Shown here piece after piece: positions 18,021-27,823 of a DNA stretch of 32,042 bases. The stretch is from Alphaproteobacteria bacterium (lineage in GTDB: Bacteria > Pseudomonadota > Alphaproteobacteria > Acetobacterales > Acetobacteraceae), in NCBI GenBank assembly GCA_026225015.1, contig JAMFRY010000038.1, forward strand, positions 1 to 32,042, given 5' to 3'. The notes below the pieces were generated by a model that saw only the letters and a program-made list of their open reading frames with translations, ran no database searches and was not told the origin of the DNA. Both the position numbers and the translations under genes were made by a program. Position 1 is the stretch's first letter. Each line of letters starts with the position of its first letter.

Positions 18021-19550
18021 ATGAATGCTGCTGTTCCACCCGGATATGATGCTTTTCGCGCAGCCTATGAGGCCGGACGCGGCGCGCTGGTGTGGCGGCA
18101 CGATGTCGCCGATTTGCTGACGCCGGTCGCGGCGTTTTTAAAGTTGGCGCATGGCAAAAAATTCTCGTTTCTGCTGGAGAGCGTGGAAGGCGGCGCGGCG
18201 CGCGGGCGCTATTCGGTCATCGGCATGGCGCCGGACCTGATCTGGCGCTGCGATGAGGGCGTGGCCTCCATCAACCGCAATGCACAAGCCGCGCCGGATG
18301 CGTTCGAAGCGTTAAACGATGCGCCGCTCGATAGCCTGCGCAAATTGATCGCGCAAACGCGGCTGGACGTACCGGAAGGCCTGCCGCCGATGACCGGCGG
18401 ACTCTCAGGGTATCTCGGCTATGACATGGTGCGGCTGATGGAAAAACTGCCGGATTCCAACCCGGACGAGCTGGGCATCCCCGACGGCATTCTGGTGCGG
18501 CCGAGCTTGTTCGCGATTTTTGACAGCATTACCGACGAGCTGACACTGGCGGCGCCGGTTTATCCGCGTGAGGACGTTATTGCGAGCCAGGCCTATGCGG
18601 CGGCGGAAGAGCTTCTGGCTGAAGCGGCCGCGGCGCTGGACAAGCCGGTGCCAAAACTATTCTGCCCCGCAACATTGCCAGAGCCGGTCGCAACGTCGAA
18701 CATGACGAAGCCCGAATTCCTCGCGATGGTGGCGCGTGCCAAGGAATATGTTGCGGCGGGCGATGTGTTTCAGGTGGTGCTGAGCCAGCGCTTCGAGGCG
18801 CCGTTCGTCATGCCGCCCTTCGCGCTGTATCGATCGTTGCGACGGATCAATCCGGCACCGTTTCTGTTCTACCTCGATTTTGGGGATTTCGTGGCGGTGG
18901 GTTCAAGCCCGGAAATCCTGGTGCGGCTGCGCGGCGGGGTGGTGACCATCCGGCCTCTGGCCGGAACCCGCAGGCGCGGCGCCAATAAAACCGAAGACGA
19001 CGCCCTGGAAGCGGAATTGCTGGGTGATCCGAAAGAGCGCGCCGAGCATCTGATGCTGCTCGATTTGGGCCGCAATGATGTCGGCAGGGTATCGGAAATC
19101 GGCTCGGTGAAAGTGGTGGAAAGTTTTGCGATCGAGCGCTTCAGCCATGTGATGCATATCTCCTCCACCGTGGAAGGGCGGATCAGCCCGGAATATGATG
19201 CGTTGGATGCGCTGGTCGCTGGTTTTCCGGCCGGAACCTTGTCCGGCGCGCCGAAGGTACGGGCGATGGAGATTATCGAAGAGCTGGAGCCCTCGCGGCG
19301 CGGGCTGTATGGCGGCTGCATTGGCTATTTTGCCGCGAATGGCACGATGGATACCTGCATCGCCTTGCGCACCGCGCTGGTGAAGGACGGCACGATGTAT
19401 GTGCAGGCCGGCGTGGGCGTGGTGGCGGATTCCGACGCGCAGGCTGAATATGCCGAAACTGTGCAAAAGGCGCGGGCATTGTTCCGGGCCGCCGAGGATG
19501 CGGTGCGCTACGCCGATCATGGAAACCTGAAGCGGGAGCGCTCTGCATGA
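18021..19550 (+). CDS. trpE: Anthranilate synthase component I
   Basis: A 509-residue chorismate-binding enzyme making anthranilate with ammonia from TrpG. The regulatory LLES motif in [11 protein letters not shown] near residue 50 is the tryptophan-sensing site of feedback-inhibited TrpE. Catalytic-domain motifs include [78 protein letters not shown] and [11 protein letters not shown]. There is no attenuator-sized leader before it, only 21 bases after ppiD. Its stop overlaps trpG by ATGA. Confidence 0.97.
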   Translation: MNAAVPPGYDAFRAAYEAGRGALVWRHDVADLLTPVAAFLKLAHGKKFSFLLESVEGGAARGRYSVIGMAPDLIWRCDEGVASINRNAQAAPDAFEALNDAPLDSLRKLIAQTRLDVPEGLPPMTGGLSGYLGYDMVRLMEKLPDSNPDELGIPDGILVRPSLFAIFDSITDELTLAAPVYPREDVIASQAYAAAEELLAEAAAALDKPVPKLFCPATLPEPVATSNMTKPEFLAMVARAKEYVAAGDVFQVVLSQRFEAPFVMPPFALYRSLRRINPAPFLFYLDFGDFVAVGSSPEILVRLRGGVVTIRPLAGTRRRGANKTEDDALEAELLGDPKERAEHLMLLDLGRNDVGRVSEIGSVKVVESFAIERFSHVMHISSTVEGRISPEYDALDALVAGFPAGTLSGAPKVRAMEIIEELEPSRRGLYGGCIGYFAANGTMDTCIALRTALVKDGTMYVQAGVGVVADSDAQAEYAETVQKARALFRAAEDAVRYADHGNLKRERSA

Positions 19551-20140
19551 TTTTGCTGATCGACAATTACGACAGCTTTACCTTCAACTTGGTGCATTTC
19601 CTAGGCGATCTTGGGGCTAGATGCGTGGTCAAGCGCAATGATGCGCTGAGTCCGGAAGAAGCCCTGGCGATGCAGCCGGAGGCGATCGTGCTATCCCCCG
19701 GCCCCTGCTCGCCGAACGAGGCCGGAATTTGCCTGGATTTGATCATGGAAGCTGCCGGCAAATTGCCGATTTTGGGCGTTTGCCTGGGGCATCAGGCGAT
19801 CGGCCAGGCTTTTGGCGGAGATGTCATCCGCGCGCCCGAGCTGGTGCATGGCAAGACCAGCCAAATTTACCACGCCGGTACCGATATCTTTGCCGGCCTG
19901 CCGGACCCCTTCACCGCGACGCGCTATCATTCGCTGATTGTGGACGCCAATACGCTGCCCGATGTGCTGGAAGCCACGGCCTGGACTGAGCAAAAGCTCA
20001 TTATGGGCCTGCGGCATAAAAGCCTGCCGATTTTCGGGGTACAATTTCATCCCGAAAGCATTGCCACCAGCCATGGCCACGAGATTCTTGGGAATTTCCT
20101 CAACGTCATGCGCGGCAGTAATTCGAAACAAGCCGCGTGA
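19547..20140 (+). CDS. trpG: Anthranilate synthase glutamine amidotransferase component
   Basis: A 197-residue class I glutamine amidotransferase. It starts [19 protein letters not shown]; the oxyanion motif is [12 protein letters not shown], nucleophile Cys79 lies in [15 protein letters not shown], and the His168/Glu170 pair in [11 protein letters not shown]. It supplies ammonia to TrpE; in many bacteria the same subunit also serves aminodeoxychorismate synthase (PabA role), which cannot be excluded. It overlaps trpE by 4 bases and trpD by 4 bases (GTGA). Confidence 0.95.
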   Translation: MILLIDNYDSFTFNLVHFLGDLGARCVVKRNDALSPEEALAMQPEAIVLSPGPCSPNEAGICLDLIMEAAGKLPILGVCLGHQAIGQAFGGDVIRAPELVHGKTSQIYHAGTDIFAGLPDPFTATRYHSLIVDANTLPDVLEATAWTEQKLIMGLRHKSLPIFGVQFHPESIATSHGHEILGNFLNVMRGSNSKQAA

Positions 20141-21171
20141 ACGATTTGAAGCCGGTACTCAAGCGCCTGGCGAGCGGCGAGCGCTTGAGCCAGGCCGAGG
20201 CGGAGGCGGCTTTTGGCGTGGTGATGGATGGGCAAGCCACGGCTGCCCAGATTGCCGGCATGCTGATGGCGATGCGTGCCCGCGGCGAAACCGTTGCGGA
20301 GTTGATCGGGGCGGTGACCGCCTTGCGCAGCCGGATGGCGGAAGTGGATATTCCCGAGGGCGCAATCGACGTTTGTGGTACGGGGGGTGACGGCGCGGCG
20401 TCCTTGAACATTTCCACAGCTGTCGCCTTTGTGGTGGCGGCATGCGGGGTGCCGGTCGCCAAGCACGGCAACCGCGCATTGACCTCGCGCGCCGGCGGGG
20501 CGGATGTGCTGCGGGAGCTGGGCGTGAATATCGAGGCTGAGCTTGCGCATCTGCCGGAGATTTTTCGCAAGGTTGGTTGCGTGTTCATGTTTGCGCCGCG
20601 CCACCATCCGGCTTTGCTGCATGCGGCGCAGGCGCGGGTTGAGCTTGGGACGCGTACGATTTTCAACCTCACCGGCCCGATGGTGAATCCGGCGCGGGTC
20701 AAGCATCAGTTGCTTGGTGTTTTCGACCCTATTTGGATTCGGCCGGTGGCTGAAACCTTAGGCGCCTCGGGCACGGAGTCGGCCTGGGTGGTGTATGGCA
20801 ATGGGCTCGATGAGCTGACTCTGGACGGTGAGAACCAGGTGGCGGCGCTGAAGGGCGGCGAGATATCGGAATTCACCCTGGACGCCGCCGATGCCGGTCT
20901 GCAAGCCGCCCCGCACGCGGCGATCAGAGGCGGCGATGCCGCCCATAACGCCGCCGCTTTGTGCGCAATGCTGGCAGGCGAAAAAGGCGCATATCGCGAC
21001 ACGATATTGTTCAACGCCGCCGCGGCATTGATTGTGAGCGGTAAAACGCTATCCTTGCATGAAGGCGTGGCCCTGGCGGCTGAGGCCATCGATAGCGGCA
21101 AAGCGGCAACGGTTCTTCAGGCGTTGATAAATGCCTCTCAAGGGGGCTTCTCAAGGGGTGTGACGGTTTAA
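20137..21171 (+). CDS. trpD: Anthranilate phosphoribosyltransferase
   Basis: A 344-residue enzyme that joins anthranilate to phosphoribosyl pyrophosphate. The substrate loop [46 protein letters not shown] and [11 protein letters not shown] are all present. The start is a GTG overlapping the trpG stop, fitting coupled translation. The stop at 21169-21171 is followed immediately by the trpC ATG. Confidence 0.96.
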   Translation: MNDLKPVLKRLASGERLSQAEAEAAFGVVMDGQATAAQIAGMLMAMRARGETVAELIGAVTALRSRMAEVDIPEGAIDVCGTGGDGAASLNISTAVAFVVAACGVPVAKHGNRALTSRAGGADVLRELGVNIEAELAHLPEIFRKVGCVFMFAPRHHPALLHAAQARVELGTRTIFNLTGPMVNPARVKHQLLGVFDPIWIRPVAETLGASGTESAWVVYGNGLDELTLDGENQVAALKGGEISEFTLDAADAGLQAAPHAAIRGGDAAHNAAALCAMLAGEKGAYRDTILFNAAAALIVSGKTLSLHEGVALAAEAIDSGKAATVLQALINASQGGFSRGVTV

Positions 21172-21987
21172 ATGGACGGCGCATCGGGTTTGCATGAGGA
21201 TATTCTGGCCAAGATCTGCGCGGATACGCGTGCGGAGCTGGCGCGCCGAAAGCAGCGCATCAGCCTGGAGGAGATTCGCCACCAGGCTCGCGAAGCGGAC
21301 AAGCCGCGCGGGTTTGGCCGGGCGCTGATGGATGCAACGGCCAAGGGTCGGCCGGGATTGATCACCGAGATCAAGAAATCCTCGCCCTCCGGCGGCCTGA
21401 TCCGCGCCGATTTTGATCCCGCCACTTTGGCGCAAGCCTATGCGCTGGGCGGCGCGGTCTGCCTTTCGGTGCTTACCGATGAGCCCTATTTCCAGGGCAA
21501 AAACGCGGATTTGAAGGCGGCGCGCGCGGCGGTGAAACTGCCGGTATTGCGCAAGGATTTCATCCTCGACCCGTGGCAGGTTTATGAAAGCCGGGCGATC
21601 GGCGCCGATTGCATCCTGCTCATCATGGCCGCCTTGGGCGATTCCGAGGCCCGCGACCTGGAGGAGTTGGCCCGGGCGCTGGATATGGATGTGCTGGCCG
21701 AAGTGCACGACGAATCGGAGCTGGATCGGGCTTTGGGCCTCTGCACGCCACTGCTCGGCATCAATAACCGCAACCTGAAAACACTGGAAACCAGGCTGGA
21801 AACCACCGAGGAACTTTCCAAATTCGTGCCGCCCGACCGTTTTCTGGTCTCCGAATCGGGCATCAAGACCCATGAGGACATCGAGCGCCTGCAAAAGGTT
21901 TGTGTGCAAGGTTTCCTGGTCGGCGAATCCCTGATGCGCGAGCAGGACGTGACCGTGGCTGTACGGAAACTTCTGGCGTCGCCGTGA
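21172..21987 (+). CDS. trpC: Indole-3-glycerol phosphate synthase
   Basis: A 271-residue TIM-barrel enzyme, monofunctional (no TrpF part). Motifs: [19 protein letters not shown] with the catalytic Lys, [50 protein letters not shown] and GFLVGESLM. The ATG directly abuts the trpD stop. The stop overlaps the GTG of moaC. The later trp genes (trpF, trpB, trpA) are not in this window. Confidence 0.97.
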   Translation: MDGASGLHEDILAKICADTRAELARRKQRISLEEIRHQAREADKPRGFGRALMDATAKGRPGLITEIKKSSPSGGLIRADFDPATLAQAYALGGAVCLSVLTDEPYFQGKNADLKAARAAVKLPVLRKDFILDPWQVYESRAIGADCILLIMAALGDSEARDLEELARALDMDVLAEVHDESELDRALGLCTPLLGINNRNLKTLETRLETTEELSKFVPPDRFLVSESGIKTHEDIERLQKVCVQGFLVGESLMREQDVTVAVRKLLASP

Positions 21988-22469
21988 GGCAGGCCGGCCC
22001 ACTCAGCCATATCGATGCGGCGGGTCATGCCCGGATGGTGGATGTGTCGGCCAAGGTGGAGACGGTTCGGGAGGCGACAGCCAAAGGCAGCGTGAACATG
22101 CTTCCCGAAACACTGGCGCTGATTGCATCCGGCCAGGCCGCGAAGGGCGATGTGCTGGCGGTGGCGCGGATCGCCGGCATCATGGCGGCCAAGCGCACTT
22201 CGGAGTGGATTCCACTTTGCCATCCGCTGCCGATCGCCTCGGTTGCGCTGGAATTTGAGTTGGACGAGGTTCATTCAACGGTGGAAATTATCGCGATCGT
22301 CCGCAGCACCGGGCGCACCGGCGTGGAGATGGAGGCGTTGACGGCGGTTAGTGCGGCGGCGCTTACCGTGTACGACATGCTGAAGGCCGCGGATCGGGGG
22401 ATGCGGATCGAACATATTCGCGTGGTCGCCAAATCCGGCGGCAAATCCGGCGACTTCAAGCAGGAATAG
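21984..22469 (+). CDS. moaC: Cyclic pyranopterin monophosphate synthase
   Basis: A 161-residue MoaC, which forms the cyclic pyranopterin in molybdenum cofactor synthesis. The N-terminus [18 protein letters not shown] is typical, and [42 protein letters not shown] and [13 protein letters not shown] lead to the KSGGKSGDF end. The open frame reaches back to 21900 inside trpC, but the GTG at 21984, overlapping the trpC stop (GTGA), fits both the family N-terminus and operon coupling. Confidence 0.95.
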   Translation: MRQAGPLSHIDAAGHARMVDVSAKVETVREATAKGSVNMLPETLALIASGQAAKGDVLAVARIAGIMAAKRTSEWIPLCHPLPIASVALEFELDEVHSTVEIIAIVRSTGRTGVEMEALTAVSAAALTVYDMLKAADRGMRIEHIRVVAKSGGKSGDFKQE

Positions 22470-22472
22470 CGG

Positions 22473-23675
22473 ATGATCAGCGTCGAGGAGGCCAGGAGCA
22501 GAATTCTCGATGCGCTTGTGCCTGTCGGCGCGGAAACGCTGGGGTTGGCGCAGACGCATGGACGGGTGTTGGCGGCGGCGTTATTGGCAAGGCTAACCCA
22601 GCCGCCGGCGGATCTATCGGCGATGGACGGCTACGCCCTGCGCGCCGCAGACGGACAAAAGGGCGCTGTGCTGCGGGTGATCGGCACGGCGCCGGCGGGG
22701 CATCCCTTTGCCGGCGCGATCCAACCGGGCGAAGCAGTCCGCCTCTTTACCGGGAGCGTGCTGCCGGCCGGCGCCGATACCGTTCTGCTGCAGGAAGATG
22801 CGAGCCTGACCGGGAACCAGGTTCGGGTAAACGAAACCTGCCTCGCGGGTAAGCATATTCGCCGCGCTGGACAGGATTTTCGCGCCGGCGATGTGCTGCT
22901 CCAGGCCGGCAAACGGCTTACCGCCCGAGATGTCGGGCTGGCGGCGGCGGCCAATCATCCTTGGGCGAGCGTATTCCGCCAGCCGCGAATCGCGATTCTG
23001 GCAACCGGCGACGAAATTTCGCTCCCCGGCGAACCGGTCGGGCCGGGCGGGATCGTGAGTTCCAATGCCCACGCGCTGGCCGCCTTGATTCAGGCCTGCG
23101 GCGGCGAGGCGGTGGTGCTGCCCATCGCCGCCGATGACCGGGCCGCCATCGCCGCCGGCGCCGATGCGGCCAAGGGCGCGGATTTGCTGGTCACCACCGG
23201 CGGCGCCAGCGTGGGCGACCATGATCTGGTGCAGGCCGGGCTGGAAGCGCGCGGGCTTAAGCTGGATTTTTGGAAAATCGCCATGCGGCCCGGCAAGCCG
23301 CTGATTTTTGGTTCGGTGGATGGACTGCCTTTGCTAGGCCTGCCGGGAAATCCTGTTTCCGCTTATGTCTGTGCCCTGCTGTTCTTGAAACCGGCCATCA
23401 TGCGGCTTGGCGGACTGCAGGACAATGCGCCGGAGACCGAGCAGGCCCGGCTGCAAACTGCGATGAAAGCCAATGACCAGCGCCAGGATTATGTACGGGC
23501 GAGCCTCAGCCGTGATGAGCGCGGCTGGCTGGCAACGCCCCTCCCGTTGCAGGATTCCGCAATGCTGCAGGCGCTGGCTTTGGCCGACGCGCTGATCCTG
23601 CGCGTGCCCTTTGCTCCCGCTTCGCAACAGGGGGAGATCGTGGAGATTATGCGGTTGGGCGAATTTGGTTTGTAA
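22473..23675 (+). CDS. moeA: Molybdopterin molybdotransferase
   Basis: A 400-residue MoeA, which inserts molybdate into adenylylated molybdopterin. Residues 1-165 form domains I/II with [36 protein letters not shown] and the loop after it. The MoCF-binding domain carries [26 protein letters not shown] and [16 protein letters not shown], then [10 protein letters not shown] and [14 protein letters not shown]. The C-terminal domain is present. The gap to moaC is 3 bases. Confidence 0.95.
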   Translation: MISVEEARSRILDALVPVGAETLGLAQTHGRVLAAALLARLTQPPADLSAMDGYALRAADGQKGAVLRVIGTAPAGHPFAGAIQPGEAVRLFTGSVLPAGADTVLLQEDASLTGNQVRVNETCLAGKHIRRAGQDFRAGDVLLQAGKRLTARDVGLAAAANHPWASVFRQPRIAILATGDEISLPGEPVGPGGIVSSNAHALAALIQACGGEAVVLPIAADDRAAIAAGADAAKGADLLVTTGGASVGDHDLVQAGLEARGLKLDFWKIAMRPGKPLIFGSVDGLPLLGLPGNPVSAYVCALLFLKPAIMRLGGLQDNAPETEQARLQTAMKANDQRQDYVRASLSRDERGWLATPLPLQDSAMLQALALADALILRVPFAPASQQGEIVEIMRLGEFGL

Positions 23676-23678
23676 CGC

Positions 23679-23708
23679 TTGACGGGCGGATGAGAACCAA
23701 ACTAGAAC
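23679..23708 (+). promoter_or_regulatory. lexA promoter overlapped by a LexA (SOS) box
   Basis: GAAC (23694-23697), seven bases, GAAC (23705-23708): read on the other strand this is GTTC-N7-GTTC, the known LexA box of alphaproteobacteria. It lies between and over a predicted promoter, TTGACG (23679-23684) and TAGAAC (23703-23708) with an 18-base spacer. The second half-site is inside the -10 hexamer, so bound LexA would block transcription. The lexA ATG is 60 bases further on. This is the expected autoregulation. Confidence 0.85.
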
Positions 23709-23767
23709 ATGCGCAGTTAGCGCTTTGTTCTTTTTTGACGATCGTGTCGCGGATTGTGGAGGCTTCA

Positions 23768-24487
23768 ATGTTGACTATAAAGCAGCATGAACTGCTGGCT
23801 TTTATTGACAAACATCTGCGTGAAACCGGCTGCTCGCCCAGCTTTGAGGAAATGAAGGACGCGCTGGATCTGAAATCCAAATCGGGCATTCACCGGTTGA
23901 TTTCGGCGCTGGAGGAGCGGGGGTTTCTGCGCCGCCACAAGCATCGGGCGCGGGCGCTGGAGGTGATAAAACTGTCGGAAGATTTATCCCCGCAGCCCCA
24001 GCATTTTGGCGGTGCGCCGCCCCGGGCTCAGCGCTTTTCCCCCAACGTGATCCACGGCGATTTTTCCGGCAAGCTTCCCGGCGTGCGCGCCGCCAATGTC
24101 GCCGGCGCGGTGCAACTGCCGCTTTACGGCAAAATCGCCGCCGGCCAGCCGATCGAGGCGCTGAACGGCAGTACCGAGGAGATCGAGGTGCCGGTGGCGC
24201 TGATCGGCAAAGGCGATCACTTCGCGCTTGATGTCGAAGGCGATTCGATGATCGAGGCCGGGATTTTGGACGGCGATACCGTTATCATCCGCAAGGGCGA
24301 AACGGCGGAGAACGGCCAGATCATCGTGGCGCTGATCGACGGCAATGAAGTGACGCTGAAGCGCTTGAGGCGGCGCGGCAACTCCATCGCGTTGGAGCCC
24401 GCGAACGTTCGCTACGAGACGAAAATTTTCCCGGCCGAGCGCGTCAGTATCCAGGGCCGGCTGATTGCGCTGCTGCGGAAGTATTAG
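23768..24487 (+). CDS. lexA: SOS repressor LexA
   Basis: A 239-residue repressor. The N-terminal winged helix ([28 protein letters not shown]...[19 protein letters not shown]) binds SOS boxes. The hinge is long, as in alphaproteobacteria, and the self-cleavage site is the Ala-Gly of [11 protein letters not shown] near residue 125. The catalytic dyad is Ser160 in [10 protein letters not shown] and Lys198 in EVTLKRL. The frame is open 26 codons further upstream, but GGAGG 5 bases before the ATG at 23768 fixes the start, and the upstream stretch is the SOS-box promoter. Confidence 0.96.
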   Translation: MLTIKQHELLAFIDKHLRETGCSPSFEEMKDALDLKSKSGIHRLISALEERGFLRRHKHRARALEVIKLSEDLSPQPQHFGGAPPRAQRFSPNVIHGDFSGKLPGVRAANVAGAVQLPLYGKIAAGQPIEALNGSTEEIEVPVALIGKGDHFALDVEGDSMIEAGILDGDTVIIRKGETAENGQIIVALIDGNEVTLKRLRRRGNSIALEPANVRYETKIFPAERVSIQGRLIALLRKY

Positions 24488-24501
24488 GGAGTCAGCAGGG
24501 C

Positions 24502-24522
24502 AGGGCGGGCATCGCCCGCCCT
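24502..24522. terminator. GC-rich hairpin between convergent lexA and helicase genes
   Basis: AGGGCGGGC-ATC-GCCCGCCCT is a perfect 9-base-pair stem with a 3-base loop in the 38-base gap between two convergent genes. It could end transcription on the lexA side, but only a weak T stretch (ACTTTATAT) follows, so it may instead be a REP-like or mRNA-stabilising hairpin. Confidence 0.55.
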
Positions 24523-24525
24523 ACT

Positions 24526-26232
24526 TTATATCCTGTTCGCGCGGTTTTTCTTTCGCCTGGCTTGTTCGCTGGGTTTGCCGGATGGCGCGCGGATGGCTTC
24601 TTTTTCGCGTAGCGGTTTGTGAATCGAAGGCGGCGTTGTTTGCGTAACGACCAGATCGCCGTTCGGCGCGCTGGCGGCGGCGGCGAAGCGCTCGGCGGCG
24701 TAGGATGCGATTTCGAATTTTGTTTCGCGGTCAAAAATGCGGATCGCCCCGATTTCCTGTTTGGTAATGCCGCCGATCCGGCAGATCAAAGGGATAAGCC
24801 ATTTCGGGTCGGCATTGTTTTTTCTGCCCACCGTGGAACGGAACCATACCGTTTCGCCGTTATTTGCATGTTCGTAATCCGCTTTCGGGAATGTCTTTTT
24901 GACGCGCGGTGCCTCCAGGGGGGCCTTCTGGATTGTGATTTCTTCCGGCTCCGGCAGTCTGGATTGAAAGATGCGGATCAGCGCGGTGGCGATTGCCTCG
25001 GGCGTTTGGTGCTCGAGTAACGCTGCTGCAAGCACGCGCTCTTCCTCCAGCGGAGGTCCGGTCAGCGCCGGGTCGGAGAGCAATCTTTCTTGGTCCCGCC
25101 TGCGGATTTCCTCGGCTTGCGGCGGGTCAACCCAGGCGGCGGTGATGTTGGCGGAGGTTAGCAGCATCTCGGCGCGGCGGCGTTTGGAGGTGGGGACCAG
25201 CAGCAGGCAGATGCCTTTGCGCCCAGCCCTGCCGGTGCGGCCGGAGCGGTGCAGCAGGGTTTCCTTATTGGTCGGCAGGTCGGCATGAATGACCAGATCG
25301 AGATCGGGCAGATCCAGGCCGCGGGCGGCGACGTCGGTGGCGATGCAAACCCGGGCGCGGCCGTCGCGCAAGGATTGCAAGGCGGTGTTGCGCTCGTTTT
25401 GGCTTAGTTCGCCGGAGAGCGCCACCGCCGAGAAACCGCGCTCCTGCAGCCGGCCATGCAGCCGGCGCACCGCTTCGCGCGTGGCGCAGAACACCAAGGC
25501 GCGGGAGTCGTAAAAGCGCAGCAGGTTGACCAGGCCGTGTTCGATCTCATGGCCGGCGATCAGCACCGCGCGGTATTCGATGTCCTCATGCGGCTGGCCG
25601 CGGCCGCCGGCGTCGATGCGCAGCGCGTCGTGCTGGTATTTGCGGGCCAGCGCGACGATTTCCTTCGGGATAGTCGCGGAGAACAACAAGGTTCTGCGCT
25701 CGGACGGCGCGGCTTTGAGAATAAACTCCAGCTCCTCGCGAAAGCCGAGATCGAGCATTTCATCGGCTTCATCGAGCACCACGGCGCGGCATTGCGACAG
25801 GTTGAGATTGCCGCGCTGGATATGATCCTGCAGCCGGCCCGGCGTGCCGACGACGATATGGCTCCCCGCCGCCAGCGCCCGCTGCTCGCGCCGCGGGTCC
25901 ATGCCGCCGACGCAGGAGATGACGCGACCTTTCGCATGCTCGTAGAGCCAGCTCAGCTCGTTATGGACCTGGATCGCCAATTCCCGCGTTGGGGTGACGA
26001 CCAGAACCAGCGGCAGCCCGGGAGCGCTGAGCTGCTCGGCGTCGCCCAGGAGCGTTGTGGCCAAAGCCAGGCCGTAAGCGACGGTTTTGCCGGAGCCGGT
26101 CTGCGCGGAGACCAAAAGGTCGCGGTTTCCCGCATCGCTCTCCAGTACCGCCTGTTGGACGGGCGTAAGCGCGGTATAGGAACGGGCGCTGAGCGCTTGC
26201 TGCAATGCAACATTGATGATGGGGAAAGTCAC
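24526..26232 (-). CDS. DEAD-box ATP-dependent RNA helicase with DbpA-type RNA-binding domain
   Basis: A 568-residue helicase. It shows a Q-motif-like ALTPVQQAVL, motif I AQTGSGKTVAYG, Ia PTRELAIQV, Ib GTPGRLQDHI, II DEADEML, III SATIP, IV ALVFCATREAV, V ATDVAARGLDLPDLD and VI HRSGRTGRAG. After residue about 450 comes a DbpA/CsdA-type RNA-binding fold (WLIPLICRIGGITKQEIGAIRIFDR..), followed by a basic tail (ARRKKNRANRI). It probably remodels ribosomal precursor or cold-structured RNA. The start is a GTG with AGGAG about 7 bases upstream. It is divergent from the cold-shock-domain gene, and both would suit low-temperature RNA handling. DbpA versus DeaD assignment is open. Confidence 0.92.
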   Translation of the reverse strand: MTFPIINVALQQALSARSYTALTPVQQAVLESDAGNRDLLVSAQTGSGKTVAYGLALATTLLGDAEQLSAPGLPLVLVVTPTRELAIQVHNELSWLYEHAKGRVISCVGGMDPRREQRALAAGSHIVVGTPGRLQDHIQRGNLNLSQCRAVVLDEADEMLDLGFREELEFILKAAPSERRTLLFSATIPKEIVALARKYQHDALRIDAGGRGQPHEDIEYRAVLIAGHEIEHGLVNLLRFYDSRALVFCATREAVRRLHGRLQERGFSAVALSGELSQNERNTALQSLRDGRARVCIATDVAARGLDLPDLDLVIHADLPTNKETLLHRSGRTGRAGRKGICLLLVPTSKRRRAEMLLTSANITAAWVDPPQAEEIRRRDQERLLSDPALTGPPLEEERVLAAALLEHQTPEAIATALIRIFQSRLPEPEEITIQKAPLEAPRVKKTFPKADYEHANNGETVWFRSTVGRKNNADPKWLIPLICRIGGITKQEIGAIRIFDRETKFEIASYAAERFAAAASAPNGDLVVTQTTPPSIHKPLREKEAIRAPSGKPSEQARRKKNRANRI

Positions 26233-26345
26233 CCGCGGCTCCTAAGCCTGTTGCAGGTGTTCGGCAACCCGGCTTGAAGCGCAGCTGTCGAAACTTAGGT
26301 CCTAATGGCGGTTTGGGATTGAAGGCAACGCCTTGGTGCCGTATG

Positions 26346-26374
26346 TTGACAGTTCCTTGGGTGGATACCAGGAT
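26346..26374 (+). promoter_or_regulatory. Possible promoter of the cold-shock-domain gene
   Basis: A consensus TTGACA (26346-26351) is followed after 17 bases by a weak CAGGAT (26369-26374) in the 174-base divergent space between the helicase and cold-shock genes. A small AAGGC-AAC-GCCTT hairpin lies just upstream. Confidence 0.4.
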
Positions 26375-26406
26375 CGTTTGAACATAGGTAGAGGACAGTT
26401 TTTATA

Positions 26407-27069
26407 GTGCGACCCCCGAAAAACGACCGCCAGCGCCAATCGCGCCGCCGCGGCTTTGATGACGATAATTTCTTCGGCAATACGCCGCCACTCCCGCCAT
26501 CCTTTTCCGGGTTCGGGTCCTCTTCCGCAGCACCGGAAGCCAAGGCCACGGTAAAATGGTACAATTCCGAGAAAGGTTTCGGTTTTGTCGAAATGGCCGA
26601 TGGCTCGGGTGACGTGTTTCTGCACGCCAATTCACTGCAGCAGGCCGGCGTTCAATCGGTGACGCCAGGCTCCATTTTGCAGGTCCGCGTTGGGCAGGGG
26701 CAAAAAGGCAGGCAGGTTGACCAGGTAATTTCGGTCACCGAAGGCACCGGCGAGGCGCCCAGTGCCGCTCCGCGTGGCGGCGGCTATGGTGGGGGTGGCG
26801 GGTTTGACCGGCCACGCTCCTCGGGTCCGCGGCCGCCGCGCCAACAGGCCTCCGGCCCGGCGGTGGAGATGACCGGCGTGGTGAAATGGTACAATTCCAC
26901 CAAGGGCTTTGGCTTCATCAGCCCGCAGGATGGCGGCAAGGACGTGTTCGTGCACGCCACCGCGCTGGAACATGCCGGCCTGCCGCCGCTGCAGGAAGGC
27001 CAGTCCGTGCGCATGAATGTCGTGCAAGGCGCCAAAGGTCCGGAAGTAAGCTCCATCAGCGTCGGCTGA
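26407..27069 (+). CDS. Double cold-shock-domain protein
   Basis: A 220-residue protein with two cold-shock domains. The first (residues about 46-105) has [17 protein letters not shown] and [10 protein letters not shown]; the second (about 155-220) has [17 protein letters not shown] and [10 protein letters not shown]. Both keep the RNP1 (KGFGF) and RNP2 (DVFxH) RNA-binding motifs. A Gly/Arg/Pro-rich linker joins them, and an Arg-rich start ([14 protein letters not shown]) precedes the first, so RNA contact outside the domains is likely. Alphaproteobacteria often have such tandem forms. The start is a GTG, with GAGGA 11 bases before it. A strong intrinsic terminator follows. Confidence 0.92.
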   Translation: MRPPKNDRQRQSRRRGFDDDNFFGNTPPLPPSFSGFGSSSAAPEAKATVKWYNSEKGFGFVEMADGSGDVFLHANSLQQAGVQSVTPGSILQVRVGQGQKGRQVDQVISVTEGTGEAPSAAPRGGGYGGGGGFDRPRSSGPRPPRQQASGPAVEMTGVVKWYNSTKGFGFISPQDGGKDVFVHATALEHAGLPPLQEGQSVRMNVVQGAKGPEVSSISVG

Positions 27070-27100
27070 CGCGCGGCTTCCGGCAATTTAAACATAACCG

Positions 27101-27145
27101 AGAGCGCAATTCGGCCTTATCCGCCGGGTTGCGCTCTTTTTCTTT
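27101..27145 (+). terminator. Rho-independent terminator after the cold-shock gene
   Basis: AGAGCGCAA (27101-27109) and TTGCGCTCT (27129-27137) form a 9-base-pair stem around a 19-base loop, followed by TTTTTCTTT. It ends 76 bases after the cold-shock gene's stop codon and is the best intrinsic terminator in the window. Confidence 0.85.
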
Positions 27146-27230
27146 GGTCCCGCGTCAGCCCAGGATTGATCAGAACAGTTCCAGCGCGGTGGAGCATGTA
27201 AGCGCAAGGTAGGTGTAAAAGGAAGGGAAG

Positions 27231-27785
27231 ATGGAGACCAACCGGTTTGTCTTGATCTCCGGATGCTCGGGCGGCGGTAAATCCACACTTCTTGCGGAAC
27301 TCGGCCGGCGCGGTTTTACCACTGTGGAGGAACCTGGCCGGCGGATCGTCGCACAAGAACGGCTCGGCGATGGCCTGGCACTGCCTTGGGTGAGCGAGAC
27401 AGAATTTGCCCGCCGTGCCATCGCGCTCGCTTTTGCGGACCGCACCGAAGCGAGCGTCGCGAAGGGCTGGGTATTCTTTGACCGAGGCTTGATCGACGCC
27501 GCTGCCGCCTTGCAACACCTCACCGGCGAGCCTGCGTTGGCGCGTTTCGGGCAGGCCTGCCGTTACCACAGCCGCGTGTTTCTCACGCCGCCTTGGCCGG
27601 AAATCTATGTCACCGACCATGAACGGCGGCACGGTCTTGATGCCGCCATCGCTGAGTATCAACGTCTGCTTGGCGCATACCCCGCTTTGGGCTACGCGGT
27701 GATAATTCTGCCCAAGGTAGGCGTGATTGAGCGCGCCGATTGCGTGCTTGCTGCATTGGAAAGCGAAAGAAGAGGCCAGTTTTAA
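27231..27785 (+). CDS. P-loop ATPase of AAA_28 type
   Basis: A 184-residue nucleotide-binding protein. Walker A is SGCSGGGKST near residue 13. It continues with FTTVEEPGRRIVAQE, a Walker-B-like GWVFFDRGLIDAAAAL near residue 80 and a polar C-terminal half (LTPPWPEIYVTDHERRHG). The pattern GGGKST - EEPGRR - FDRG is that of AAA_28 proteins, whose bacterial members are poorly characterised and may be small-molecule kinases. A purine-rich GGAAGGGAAG precedes the ATG. It ends 4 bases before the arsR promoter. The shared direction might hint at a part in the arsenic response, but the separate promoter argues that it is only a neighbour. Confidence 0.8.
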   Translation: METNRFVLISGCSGGGKSTLLAELGRRGFTTVEEPGRRIVAQERLGDGLALPWVSETEFARRAIALAFADRTEASVAKGWVFFDRGLIDAAAALQHLTGEPALARFGQACRYHSRVFLTPPWPEIYVTDHERRHGLDAAIAEYQRLLGAYPALGYAVIILPKVGVIERADCVLAALESERRGQF

Positions 27786-27789
27786 TGGA

Positions 27790-27821
27790 TTGACAGTTTC
27801 CATATTTCTATTATTATGGAA
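27790..27821 (+). promoter_or_regulatory. arsR promoter with overlapping inverted-repeat operator; leaderless start
   Basis: TTGACA (27790-27795), a 16-base spacer and TATTAT (27812-27817) make a near-consensus promoter. The ATG of arsR at 27824 is 6 bases past the -10 box, so transcription should start at or within a base or two of the A of the start codon. TTCCATA (27798-27804) and TATGGAA (27815-27821) are perfect inverted arms 10 bases apart, covering the spacer and -10 box, the position expected for an ArsR operator. Confidence 0.75.
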
Positions 27822-27823
27822 GG

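Noticed and set aside
17999-18021. trp leader peptide or attenuator before trpE
   Set aside because: Only 21 bases separate ppiD from trpE, with no Trp-codon run or alternative hairpins.
21151-22002. A 283-codon open frame opposite trpC
   Set aside because: It lies wholly antisense to trpC and has the Arg/Gln/His-rich composition of shadow frames.
25456-26277. A 273-codon open frame opposite the DEAD-box helicase
   Set aside because: All helicase motifs are on the minus strand; this frame is its shadow and shows no family pattern.
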